Below are positions 9,001 to 16,822 of a stretch of 64,000 nt of DNA, in pieces. Within the stretch, counting starts at the first letter, position 1; every line of letters starts with the position of its first letter. The position numbers and the translations under genes are program-made. The notes beneath the pieces are model-generated. The model was not told where the DNA came from, searched no databases, and was given only the letters and a program-made list of their open reading frames with translations. Source of the stretch: Spirosoma oryzae. GTDB lineage: Bacteria > Bacteroidota > Bacteroidia > Cytophagales > Spirosomataceae. Location: assembly GCF_003002825.1 (NCBI RefSeq), contig NZ_PVTE01000012.1, forward strand, positions 62,001 to 126,000. The letters run 5' to 3'.

Positions 9001-9500
9001 ACGGCGACATGGTCAACCACTATGCCGGTACCCTGTCGATGAACATTCTGAAAATGGACGGACTCAACCTGTGTTCGCTGGGTATGCCGTCGGCACCGGC
9101 GGGGGCTAGGGACTATGAAGAAGTGGTGTTCATCGACCGAGCGAAACGGTATTACAAAAAGTGTATCATCCACCGCGACCGGCTGGTGGGAGCCATTCTA
9201 ATCGGCGATAAAAACGAGTTTCTGGAATACAAAGACCTGATCCATAACCGCACCGAGCTGTCGGACAAACGGTTATCATTGCTACGGTCGGGGCAGGCAC
9301 CAAGGCCCGTACTGGGCAAGCTAGTCTGTTCGTGCAACACCGTCGGCGAAGGAAATCTGATCGATGCCATCAAAGGTGGCGCTACGGAATTTGGTAAACT
9401 CTGCCAGACTACCGGGGCCGGCACGGGCTGTGGTTCCTGCAAACCCGAAGTTAAAGCCATCCTCGACCGCGCCGGCAAGAAGGCAACTATGAGCGTCTAA
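6003..9500 (+). CDS. Assimilatory nitrate reductase fused to NasB-like FAD/BFD electron-input module
   Basis: A 1165-residue cytoplasmic protein. Residues 1 to about 690 are a molybdopterin (bis-MGD) oxidoreductase of the NasA/NasC/NarB type. The N-terminal [4Fe-4S] motif is CSYCGVGC...CSKG (residues 6-42), and the dinucleotide-binding domain is near residues 585-690. Residues about 700-1080 are a NirB/NasB-like FAD-NAD(P)H oxidoreductase (RILIVGAGAAA, then MIVGGGLLGLELAASL and AAGEVAE). Residues about 1108-1150 are a BFD-type [2Fe-2S] domain (CSCNTVGEG...CQTTGAGTGCGSC). In Bacillus and Klebsiella these parts are separate subunits. The ATG at 6003 is chosen because an in-frame TTG at 5976 lies inside the repeat element and adds residues before the conserved N-terminus. 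It would reduce nitrate to nitrite with NAD(P)H. Confidence 0.9.
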   Translation: MVKSTCSYCGVGCGVLVDKDRNGQLTLQGDPDHPGSKGLLCSKGMNLHYTVMDQSDRLLYPQMRYNRSMPLERVSWDDALDRAAAVFTSIIAKYGPDSVGFYASGQCLTEEYYLINKLTKGFLGTNNLDTNSRLCMSSAVVGYKQTLGEDSVPCSYEDIDLADTLLVAGANPAWCHPIIFRRVEARKAAFPDFKLIVVDPRRTQTAVMADLHLQIKPGTDVTLYHAIARGLIDRGLIDQAFIDNHTDGFDAFNEKVHERSLKEAASICGIPLEDLKWAIEYIGRSKGFMSMWTMGLNQSVIGVNKNVSLINLSLITGQIGKPGTGPLSLTGQPNAMGGRETGGMANLLSAHRDLANPAHRQEIATFWGVDSVPDKPGLTATDMFAALRDGRMKAIWIVCTNPMVSLPDSRIVEEALQNARFVVVQDISNRSDTVAYADLVLPAAGWGEKIGTMTNSERRVSYLNKFAEPPGEAKPDAEIIWTFAQKMGFGDAFAYTHPAQVYDEHVRLTKGTNIDITGLSHERLRTGGTIQWPVPTAESTGTKRLFTDHQFYTPNRRAQIKTVSDANHSEPTTPDFPLILTTGRIRDQWHTMTKTGKVAKLNTHIPKPFLDIHPKDASERGIEDGDPVVIKGHRGEVRVNAKLTKDIRRGVVFLPMHWGKLFNKDFARANNVTSSLYDPISKEPDLKFSAVQVARVSAPARRILIVGAGAAATRFVSAHRALNTKDEIHVFSREINPFYNRVMLPDYVSGIKSWEKLVKLTPDAVADLNVILHTGISIDAIDRSAKTITDSTGTVHAYDILLLTTGSRAFMPAEYKTQLQGVLTMRTRHDADDLLQQLQPGDPCMIVGGGLLGLELAASLREIGVRVYVVQRENRLMTRQLDEIASELLYQELTDRGIDILYNESIRYYVGEEAVEGVHMANGQTIPVKAVVFAIGTQPNTELARAAGLAVNRGIVVDEYLQTSDTSIFAAGEVAEMNGQQWGITAAAEEQAEVIARHLNGDMVNHYAGTLSMNILKMDGLNLCSLGMPSAPAGARDYEEVVFIDRAKRYYKKCIIHRDRLVGAILIGDKNEFLEYKDLIHNRTELSDKRLSLLRSGQAPRPVLGKLVCSCNTVGEGNLIDAIKGGATEFGKLCQTTGAGTGCGSCKPEVKAILDRAGKKATMSV

Positions 9501-9584
9501 TATCGCCAAATTGATTGCGCCCATTCGAGACCAATTCAACGACCATACGACATTGTTCGATAAACTGCGAACCGATATTGACCC

Positions 9585-11012
9585 ATGACGAGTCTCCGCA
9601 TTCTCACGCAAGGGGGGAGTCTGGCCCCCAACGACCTTCGCCAACTGGCTGGCTGGGCGCAGGATTATGGCCTGACGACGCTGGAGATAAGTAACCGACA
9701 GGAGTTGCTGCTCAGCCCGCCGTCGAAAACGATTCGGGAAGACCTTGCGCGTCGGGTTCAGGCACTGGGACTGCAGACGGACGAGACCGAGCCAATGGCG
9801 CAGAACATCGTATCATCCTTGCCGGCCACCGACGTGTTTGCGGGTACCCCCTGGCTAACGGCGGGTGTGTACCTGGACATACTTACCCAGTTTCGTACGA
9901 TACGGCCCAAGCTTAAAATCAACCTTGTCGATCGGGCCCAGACGCTGGTATCGCCGTTTACGGGGAATATCAACGTCGTAGCATCGCCCGAAGCGGGTTA
10001 CTGGTATGTGTTGCTGCGGCCTTCGGGCAGCGTTCGGCGGTATGCCTGGCCAATTTTGCTGGAGAGCGAGTCGATCGGCGCGTTTGTGCAGGTGGTCGAA
10101 AGGCATTATTTCCAGAACGCCGTCGATACAGGAGTGCGCGCTACCGCCGATACCTTCTATCGGGCAGTCATGGCTGATTTTCAGGGCAACACCCGGCGCG
10201 TGACGCAGGAAATGACCTTACCCGACAGCACGATACCGGTCTACGAAGGTTTTCACCGGGGACCGTCGGGCAACTACTGGCTGGGGCTGTTTCGGAAGTC
10301 GTTTACCTTCCCGCTGGCCTTTATCGAAGCCCTGTGCGACCTCTGCCGGGAAACGCGCGTCGGACAACTCTATCTGACGCCGTACAAGACGCTGCTCATC
10401 AAGGAAATTCGCGACGCCGACCGCCCCGCCTGGGACCGGCTGCTGGGTCGCTTCGGTATCCGCACCAACGTACCGGCCTGGCAACTGAACTGGCAACTGC
10501 CGAACAACGACACCCAGGCCATCGCGCTGAAAAACCAGATTCTGCACCAGTTAGACGACACCGATGTTCGCACCGACGGCTTAAGTTTCGCCATCAACGT
10601 ACCGTTTTCAGAAGCAGCCGCCCAGGTCGTGATTCAGCAAAACGGTAGTCCCGAATCGTTCGACATCTACCAGCGAGCCGGTCATTCGACGACAAACGAT
10701 CAGTATGTGCTGGTCGCCAGGAGTCAGCCGCTTACGCAGCTTACCGAATCGATCCGCCAGCTTTCCCTTGCGTACTACGAGCGACTGACGGCCCCGCTCC
10801 TACCCGACCTATCGGTTGACGACAAACCCGTTGAGCAGCCTGCCCGGCAAATACACGAATGTCCATTCTGTCTGAGTCGGTACGATGCGCAGTACGGCGA
10901 ACCGCACCGGGGTATCGTGCCCGGCACTGCTTTCGAGCAGTTATCAACGAGCTACACCTGTAACGTCTGTGACAGCGACAAAGCGACGTTTATCGAGAAA
11001 TGGCTGACGTAG
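9585..11012 (+). CDS. Rubredoxin protein with nitrite/sulfite-reductase-like half-domains lacking cluster ligands
   Basis: A 475-residue protein. The N-terminal 70 residues (SLAPNDLRQLAGWAQDYGL, LTTLEISNRQELLL) resemble the ferredoxin-like half-domain of nitrite/sulfite reductases (NIR_SIR_ferr). A second such half-domain appears near residues 245-295 (CRETRVGQLYLTPYKTLLIK). The paired cysteine motifs (C-x5-C and C-x3-C) that bind siroheme and [4Fe-4S] are absent; the only cysteines outside the tail are in LCDLC. Residues about 425-470 form a true rubredoxin: CPFC, 29 residues, then CNVC, with the PGT and FE landmarks. It is 84 bases after the nitrate reductase. An electron carrier or siroheme assembly/docking factor for nitrate or nitrite reduction is plausible but not proven. 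Confidence 0.75.
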   Translation: MTSLRILTQGGSLAPNDLRQLAGWAQDYGLTTLEISNRQELLLSPPSKTIREDLARRVQALGLQTDETEPMAQNIVSSLPATDVFAGTPWLTAGVYLDILTQFRTIRPKLKINLVDRAQTLVSPFTGNINVVASPEAGYWYVLLRPSGSVRRYAWPILLESESIGAFVQVVERHYFQNAVDTGVRATADTFYRAVMADFQGNTRRVTQEMTLPDSTIPVYEGFHRGPSGNYWLGLFRKSFTFPLAFIEALCDLCRETRVGQLYLTPYKTLLIKEIRDADRPAWDRLLGRFGIRTNVPAWQLNWQLPNNDTQAIALKNQILHQLDDTDVRTDGLSFAINVPFSEAAAQVVIQQNGSPESFDIYQRAGHSTTNDQYVLVARSQPLTQLTESIRQLSLAYYERLTAPLLPDLSVDDKPVEQPARQIHECPFCLSRYDAQYGEPHRGIVPGTAFEQLSTSYTCNVCDSDKATFIEKWLT

Positions 11013-11018
11013 CTAGCC

Positions 11019-11366
11019 TTACGCGACGGCGTAATCAGTGAATGATCGTTTGTATGGAGCCATAAATGCCAGTACGATGTTATTCTTCGGAACGCCCGCT
11101 TTTTCCAACTGGTCGACTATACGGCTGTCGGTAGCGTCTTCCTGTACCCATATTTTCCCATCACGAATATCCAGATGAAAGACCGGGTAGTATACGCGTT
11201 TCCCATTCTCCCAACCTATTGCCAATACCTGGTAATGATCCCGTTGTTCATCGACAATCAGTTGTTCCTCCACATCATCGTTCTCAACGTTCACCGCTGG
11301 CAGATGCATATAGTTTTGTAGCAGATCAATGATGATCTGGCGATAGGCCTTTATCTGCTTGTCCAT
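11019..11366 (-). CDS. xisI: XisI family protein (fdxN element excision controlling factor)
   Basis: A 115-residue protein with the full-length pattern of XisI: MDKQIKAYRQIIIDLLQNY at the N-terminus, LIVDEQRDHYQVLAIGWE in the middle, and KIWVQEDATDSRIVDQLE with a KNNIVLAFMAPYKR end. The family was named from the cyanobacterial fdxN excision element and occurs almost always with xisH. Its start overlaps the end of xisH by 16 bases, so translation is probably coupled. Its stop is only 6 bases from the stop of the convergent rubredoxin gene. Molecular role is unsettled even in cyanobacteria. Base composition is less GC-rich than the nas genes, consistent with transfer. Confidence 0.88.
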   Translation of the reverse strand: MDKQIKAYRQIIIDLLQNYMHLPAVNVENDDVEEQLIVDEQRDHYQVLAIGWENGKRVYYPVFHLDIRDGKIWVQEDATDSRIVDQLEKAGVPKNNIVLAFMAPYKRSFTDYAVA

Positions 11367-11767
11367 TGCGTAATTCGCTTTGTATCTATATCATAAACCA
11401 GAACCGAAATCGAATCTGCTTCAATCATCTCAGCAATCAACGCCTTTTGAAAAAACGAGTCAAAAATCTGCGTATCGACCGCCAGATAAAGCTTCCGTAG
11501 CGGGTCACCTTTGCTTAGGGCACGTCGATAAACATCGTATTGTCCCTTTGCTGTGTAAAAGTCGTTTAGCTTCGATTGGCCCAGAAAACTTTTGACTTCT
11601 ACAGCAATATACTCTGTTCCCCGTTCGGCGGCAAAGACTTGTTCGGCAGCCAGGTCCACTTCCAGTCGTAAGCCACTGGCACGTAACACTAGCGGGTCAT
11701 GCGTAACCCGCCACCCTTCGGCCTCAAGCGCGTCCCTTACTAATTGATGAAATAAATCGCGTGCCAT
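11351..11767 (-). CDS. xisH: XisH family protein, PD-(D/E)XK nuclease-like
   Basis: A 138-residue XisH protein (MARDLFHQLVRDALEAEGW, LEVDLAAEQVFAAERG, AVEVKSFLGQS, VLVYDIDTKRITQW). The EVD and E-V-K residues around positions 35-55 form the pattern of a PD-(D/E)XK nuclease core, and the family has that fold. In Anabaena xisH and xisI are needed with the recombinase xisF for excision of the fdxN element. No recombinase is present here. The gene is divergent from the SNF2 helicase gene. Confidence 0.88.
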   Translation of the reverse strand: MARDLFHQLVRDALEAEGWRVTHDPLVLRASGLRLEVDLAAEQVFAAERGTEYIAVEVKSFLGQSKLNDFYTAKGQYDVYRRALSKGDPLRKLYLAVDTQIFDSFFQKALIAEMIEADSISVLVYDIDTKRITQWTSR

Positions 11768-11843
11768 GTAGCAATGTTAATCCAAAAGTTGTTTACAACT
11801 GATACGGACATACTGGTCTTTTTCGGCACGCGTTGTTGACTAG

Positions 11844-11851
11844 TATCTTTG
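11844..11851 (+). promoter_or_regulatory. Bacteroidota -7 box for the SNF2 gene
   Basis: TATCTTTG matches TAnnTTTG exactly and lies 28 bases before the ATG at 11880. This gives a predicted start of transcription about 20 bases before the gene. I see no TTG at the usual -33 distance. Confidence 0.55.
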
Positions 11852-11879
11852 CCATACACAACACCAAACTTAGGACTCT

Positions 11880-14800
11880 ATGGCCGAACGCATTAGCTAC
11901 GGCAAAACCTGGTGGGGGCAGCAGTGGCTCAACGCCCTGGCCCAGATTGATGAAGAAAGTCGGCTTCCCCGTGGTAAAACCTATGCCAACAAGGGGGCCG
12001 TGCAGGGTCTGAAGATCGATACCAACCAGATTAGCGCGTCGGTAAAGGGCACGAAGCCACGACCGTACAAGGTGAAGCTGACGGTACCGCTCCTGATGAG
12101 TGCGGAAAAAGAAGCCTTATTGACCGAACTCAGCAACAATCCGGCTATCCTCGCCCAGCTGCTCAACCGGCAGTTGCCGGAAGAACTGGTGCAGTTTGCC
12201 AAATCGCGGTCGATTCACCTATTCCCGGCCTCGTTTGACGACCTAGCAATGGGCTGCTCCTGCCCCGACTATGCTGTTCCCTGCAAGCACCTGGCAGCGG
12301 TCGTCTACATCATCGCCAACGAGATCGACCGCAATCCCTTTCTAGTCTTTCAGTTGAAAGGGCTCGACATACTGGAAGAACTCAAAAATCAGCAGGCCGA
12401 CGTGCTGGCGGGCGGGATGGAAAGCGTACTGCTCCTGCGTGAGTTAGGGACCGACGACCTGCCCGACGACGAGGACTGGCATCCCGATACCGACGCGCGT
12501 AAGCAACTCGACTTCGCAACCATTCCTACCCTGTCGGAGCAACTGCTAAACCTGCTGCAACCCGATGTCACGTTCACCAAAAGCGACTTCCTAAAGTCAC
12601 TTACCCGGTCTTACGCCCTGTTTGGGCGAGCCGCTACCGAGCAGACGAAGGTCACCAACGCGGCACCAGCTACGCGCGGACGAAAGCCGAAGACGGTAGT
12701 CAAGCCGGGCACTGCATCGGCCGATAAGCCAGAGACACCACACCCCAGCGACAGCATCGAACTGCAACTCGATGAGCTGATGGAAGTAAAGAAGGTCGGT
12801 GTGTTTTCCGAACACGGCGAACAGCGGGCCTTCGCCGACTACGACATCAGCGACCTGACCGACTGGCTCGACACGCTGACCGAAGCCGATTTTGCCGAGA
12901 TGAGCGATTCGGTGCGGGCGCTGTACCTGGCGCATCAGTTTTCCAACGCACTGCTGCGTCGGGGGGCTGTCGTACCGCAGCTGCTGTGCCTTGGCGTAAA
13001 AGAAGATCAATACCGGGTGCGGTGGCTGCCAGCCACGCTGAATGATGCGGTACGAACGCAAACCGATTTGCTGGCGCTGCAACTGCCTCCGCTCCTGCTG
13101 ACGATGCGCTGGCAGAAAGAATGGCTGGCCTTCACCGGTCGGGAACAGACGCTGATGCTGTGCTCGCTACTAATGCGGCCGACCGTTCACGACGCTACCG
13201 TCGAGTTGTGGGAACGCTGGCCACTGGAAGATGCCGACCGCTTGTTTTTCGGCGTCGAGACCGTCCGGTTCGAAGGGTTCGGCAAACGGGAGATGCCATT
13301 GGCCATGCAACTCTGGCTCAATGATTTCTTCCTGACTCACAAACGATTCGTACCCGTACTGGCAGTAGAAGATAGTGAGTTGGGTGAAGAATTCCGGGTT
13401 AGTCTGCTGATCCGCGACAACGACGCCAAACCCGCCACGACGGCCCCTGCCGAGAAGTCGGCCCGAACGTCGAAAAAAGCCGCTGCGACGCCGGCCGTTG
13501 TTCCGCCCATACCACTGTCGGACATTCTGCGCGACAAAGCCCACGCCGGTATTCGCATGGCGGTGTTGCAGGATTTACTGGTCCTGTCGCGCCACTTCCC
13601 CGACCTGGCTCAGCTGACCAAAGCCGACGGCGACCCGTATCTGTACTACAAACCCGACGACTTCGTCAAGATTCTGCTCGACACCTTGCCCCGGATGCAG
13701 TTGCTCGGTATCTCGCTGCTACTCCCCAAATCGCTCCGGCACTGGGTACGGCCATCGGCGGGCGGGCGGCTGCGGGCCAAAGCGAAAGTCACGGCCAGTA
13801 ATGCCTTTATGCGACTCGATGACATGCTGACGTTCGACTGGCAGATTGCGCTGGGCGACGAGATGGTCGGGGTAAAGGAATTTCAGAAACTGGTCAACAA
13901 CTCGACGGGACTGGTCAAAATCAAAGACCAATACGTACTGATCGACGCCAACGACCTGACAAAACTGTACAAGCAGCTCGAAACGCCCCCCGAACTGACC
14001 GGGTCTGATCTGCTCCGCGCGGCCTTATCGGAAGAATACAAAGGGGGCCGACTCGGTATTCCACCCGACGTACGGGAGATTATACGTCAGTTTACCGATT
14101 CGCAGGCGCAGCCCTTACCCGACTCGCTGAACGCTAGCCTACGACCCTATCAGCAGCGTGGTTACGACTGGCTGATCAAGAATACCGCCCTCGGTATGGG
14201 CAGTCTACTGGCCGATGACATGGGGCTGGGGAAAACGCTGCAAATCATTGCGTTGCTATTGAAATTCAAGCAGGAAGGCCGATTCAAAAAGCAGAAAGGG
14301 CTCGTTGTGTTACCGACAACTCTGCTGACCAACTGGCAGAAAGAAATAGCCCGCTTCGCCCCAGATCTGCGTCCGCACGTCTACCATGGCTCCGGGCGCA
14401 AGCTACCCAACGACGCGGCCTACGATCTTCTGCTAACGACTTACGGTGTCGTTCGTTCCGATCTGGAATCGCTCAAGAAAACGACCTGGGCGGTGGTTAT
14501 CATCGACGAAGCGCAGAACATCAAAAATGCGGATACCGAACAAACGAAAGCCGTCAAGGCGTTGAAAGCACCGATTCGCATTGCGCTCAGTGGTACGCCC
14601 GTTGAAAACCGACTGTCGGAGTTCTGGAGCATCATGGACTTCGTAAACAAAGGCTATCTGGGCGGACTGTCTAAGTTCAACGAAGAGTTTGGCAAACCGA
14701 TTCAGCAGGAGCGTGACCGGCAAAAACTCGATCAGTTCCGGCGGGTGACAAGTCCGTTTCTGCTCCGGCGCGTCAAGACCGACAAAACGATCATCGGCGA

Positions 14801-15536
14801 CCTACCCGACAAAATCGAGAACAACCAGTACTGTTCGCTGACGACCGATCAGGCGGCTTTGTACCAGGGTGTCGTGGAGGAAAGTATGCGGGCTATCGAA
14901 GAGAAAGACGGCATCGCCCGGCGGGGTCTGGTCCTGAAGCTGATGACGGCGCTGAAGCAGATCGGCAATCACCCGCGTCAGTACCTCAAGGAAGGCGACA
15001 GCACACCGTCGTTATCGGGCAAGGCAACACTATTGCTCAACCTGCTCGAAACGATCTACGCCAACCACGAGAAAGTACTGATTTTTACGCAGTACCGCGA
15101 AATGGGCGAGTTGCTTCAGCAATTTATTCAGCAGGCGTTTGGGCAACAGCCGCTGTTCCTGCACGGCGGCAACTCCCGCTCGGAACGCGATCAGATGGTC
15201 GAGCAGTTTCAGAAAAATCGATCCGATCACACGTTTATCCTGTCGCTCAAAGCGGGTGGTACCGGGCTGAACCTGACGCAGGCGAACCATGTCATTCACT
15301 ATGACTTATGGTGGAACCCCGCCGTCGAAGCGCAGGCGACCGACCGGGCCTTCCGCATTGGTCAGACAAAGAATGTACTGGTGTACCGACTGATGAACCA
15401 GGGAACGCTGGAAGAGAAAATCGACGCGATGATCCGCAGCAAAAAAGAACTGGCCGACCTCAGCGTCAAAACCGGCGAAACCTGGCTGGGTGACCTCAAC
15501 GACGACGAACTGAAAGAACTGGTGAGTCTGGGGTAG
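11880..15536 (+). CDS. SWIM zinc-finger / SNF2-family helicase
   Basis: A 1218-residue DNA-dependent ATPase. A SWIM zinc finger (CSCPDY-x4-CKH) is at about residues 126-138 in an N-terminal domain beginning YGKTWWGQQWLNAL. Alanine/proline/lysine-rich linkers occur near residues 260-285 and 515-545. The SNF2 ATPase core has Walker A DDMGLGKT near residue 780, DEAQ near residue 875 and SGTPVENRLSEFWS near 903. The helicase C-terminal lobe has SLKAGGTGLNL and QATDRAFRIGQ near residue 1151. In Firmicutes the SWIM protein and the helicase are often two adjacent genes; here they are one chain. SNF2 proteins of this type remodel RNA polymerase or DNA-protein complexes; the target here is unknown. 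Confidence 0.92.
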   Translation: MAERISYGKTWWGQQWLNALAQIDEESRLPRGKTYANKGAVQGLKIDTNQISASVKGTKPRPYKVKLTVPLLMSAEKEALLTELSNNPAILAQLLNRQLPEELVQFAKSRSIHLFPASFDDLAMGCSCPDYAVPCKHLAAVVYIIANEIDRNPFLVFQLKGLDILEELKNQQADVLAGGMESVLLLRELGTDDLPDDEDWHPDTDARKQLDFATIPTLSEQLLNLLQPDVTFTKSDFLKSLTRSYALFGRAATEQTKVTNAAPATRGRKPKTVVKPGTASADKPETPHPSDSIELQLDELMEVKKVGVFSEHGEQRAFADYDISDLTDWLDTLTEADFAEMSDSVRALYLAHQFSNALLRRGAVVPQLLCLGVKEDQYRVRWLPATLNDAVRTQTDLLALQLPPLLLTMRWQKEWLAFTGREQTLMLCSLLMRPTVHDATVELWERWPLEDADRLFFGVETVRFEGFGKREMPLAMQLWLNDFFLTHKRFVPVLAVEDSELGEEFRVSLLIRDNDAKPATTAPAEKSARTSKKAAATPAVVPPIPLSDILRDKAHAGIRMAVLQDLLVLSRHFPDLAQLTKADGDPYLYYKPDDFVKILLDTLPRMQLLGISLLLPKSLRHWVRPSAGGRLRAKAKVTASNAFMRLDDMLTFDWQIALGDEMVGVKEFQKLVNNSTGLVKIKDQYVLIDANDLTKLYKQLETPPELTGSDLLRAALSEEYKGGRLGIPPDVREIIRQFTDSQAQPLPDSLNASLRPYQQRGYDWLIKNTALGMGSLLADDMGLGKTLQIIALLLKFKQEGRFKKQKGLVVLPTTLLTNWQKEIARFAPDLRPHVYHGSGRKLPNDAAYDLLLTTYGVVRSDLESLKKTTWAVVIIDEAQNIKNADTEQTKAVKALKAPIRIALSGTPVENRLSEFWSIMDFVNKGYLGGLSKFNEEFGKPIQQERDRQKLDQFRRVTSPFLLRRVKTDKTIIGDLPDKIENNQYCSLTTDQAALYQGVVEESMRAIEEKDGIARRGLVLKLMTALKQIGNHPRQYLKEGDSTPSLSGKATLLLNLLETIYANHEKVLIFTQYREMGELLQQFIQQAFGQQPLFLHGGNSRSERDQMVEQFQKNRSDHTFILSLKAGGTGLNLTQANHVIHYDLWWNPAVEAQATDRAFRIGQTKNVLVYRLMNQGTLEEKIDAMIRSKKELADLSVKTGETWLGDLNDDELKELVSLG

Positions 15537-15551
15537 CTACCCAATTAGTAC

Positions 15552-15611
15552 AATTTGGTTGAATCAATTCAACGAATTAACGTTAATTCGTTGAATTGAT
15601 TCAACCAAATT
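15552..15611. repeat. Perfect 60-bp palindrome
   Basis: Thirty bases beginning AATTTGGTTG are followed without spacer by their exact reverse complement, centred on AACGTT at 15579-15584. It lies 15 bases after the helicase stop and 6 bases before the ATPase ATG at 15618. It is AT-rich and contains smaller dyads (TTGAAT-CA-ATTCAA in each half). In RNA it would form a 28- to 30-bp hairpin followed by a few Ts, so it could end the helicase transcript, attenuate the ATPase gene, or be a protein-binding operator. Confidence 0.95.
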
Positions 15612-15617
15612 AGTTTT

Positions 15618-16748
15618 ATGCTTATTCACCGGTATTTGTTTGATACGCTTCGCGCCCAGCTACAGTCGAACAAAGTTGTTACGCTCATTGGAGCTCGACG
15701 CGTTGGGAAGACCGTTTTAATGAATCGATTAGCGGAGTCATTCGATGGTCAGCAGTTGATACTTAACGGCGACGACCTGGCTACAACCGAATTACTGGCA
15801 GACCGACGGGTAGCGAGTTATAAGCGTTGGCTAGGCAACACCACGCTACTGCTCATCGACGAAGCGCAGGTAATCCCGGAGGTAGGCAAATCGCTCAAAT
15901 TACTAATCGACTCTTTTCCTGAGTTAACGATTTTTGCGACTGGCTCATCGGCGTTTGAACTGACGAATCGCACGGGCGAACCTTTAGTAGGTCGACAACT
16001 TACCTACACCTTGTACCCATTGGCACAACTCGAACTGGCGGAAACCGAAACCTATCTGCAAACCCGTGCTAATCTTCCCGAACGACTCGTGTTTGGTAGT
16101 TACCCGGATATCGTTCAGATGGATCAAAACGATGATCGCATTGATTATTTGAAGAGTATGGTTTCGTCGTATCTGCTGAAAGATATTCTGTTATTCGAGC
16201 AGGTGAGGAATGCTACTAAGATTTTGCAATTACTTCAGCTCGTCGCGCATCAGGTAGGCAGCGAAGTATCGTATGATGAACTTAGCCGTCAACTGCAAAT
16301 TGATCGCAACACAGTCGTCAGATATCTCGACCTACTGACGAAGGTGTTTATCATTTTTCGACTGGGTGGCTATAGCAACAACCTGCGAAAGGAGGTAACC
16401 AAATCCTCAAAGTGGTATTTCTTTGACAATGGCATTCGCAATGCATTAATCAACAACTTCGCCTGGCCCGACAAACGGAACGATATCGGAGCGCTGTGGG
16501 AAAACTACCTGATAGCCGAACGGGTAAAACGCAACGCTTATCGTCGAACGCACGTTTCGACTTATTTCTGGCGTACATATGATCAGCAGGAGCTTGATTG
16601 GCTGGAGGAAAAAGATGGGGCGTTACAAGCGTTCGAAATGAAGTGGCATACGAATACCGTTCGGTTTCCCAAAGGCTTTCAGGCGGCTTACCCCGACGCG
16701 TCGATGAACGTGGTTAACCCGGATACGTACCTTGATTTTGTTCTGTAA
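15618..16748 (+). CDS. AAA_14 / DUF4143 ATPase
   Basis: A 376-residue ATPase of the widespread AAA_14-DUF4143 family. Walker A is GARRVGKT at residues 25-32 and Walker B is LLLIDEAQ at about residues 76-83, with sensor FATGSSAFEL near 112. A winged-helix segment (VSYDELSRQLQIDRNTVVRYLDLL) lies near residues 215-240, and the DUF4143 C-terminal domain (GALWENYLIAE, WLEEKDGALQAFEMKW) has nuclease-fold-like features. The cellular role of the family is not established. By eye it is less GC-rich than the flanking genes, and it starts 6 bases after the 60-bp palindrome, which suggests an acquired unit with its own regulation. Confidence 0.88.
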   Translation: MLIHRYLFDTLRAQLQSNKVVTLIGARRVGKTVLMNRLAESFDGQQLILNGDDLATTELLADRRVASYKRWLGNTTLLLIDEAQVIPEVGKSLKLLIDSFPELTIFATGSSAFELTNRTGEPLVGRQLTYTLYPLAQLELAETETYLQTRANLPERLVFGSYPDIVQMDQNDDRIDYLKSMVSSYLLKDILLFEQVRNATKILQLLQLVAHQVGSEVSYDELSRQLQIDRNTVVRYLDLLTKVFIIFRLGGYSNNLRKEVTKSSKWYFFDNGIRNALINNFAWPDKRNDIGALWENYLIAERVKRNAYRRTHVSTYFWRTYDQQELDWLEEKDGALQAFEMKWHTNTVRFPKGFQAAYPDASMNVVNPDTYLDFVL

Positions 16749-16822
16749 CAATTGCCCAAGGATAACTTGTAAGTAAAGCTACCGGACGTCTATGCTTTTA
16801 CGGGTATACGACATCCAATGGC

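Noticed and set aside
15552..15611. Palindrome considered as an end of an insertion sequence
   Set aside because: No transposase gene, second end or target-site duplication is seen on either side.
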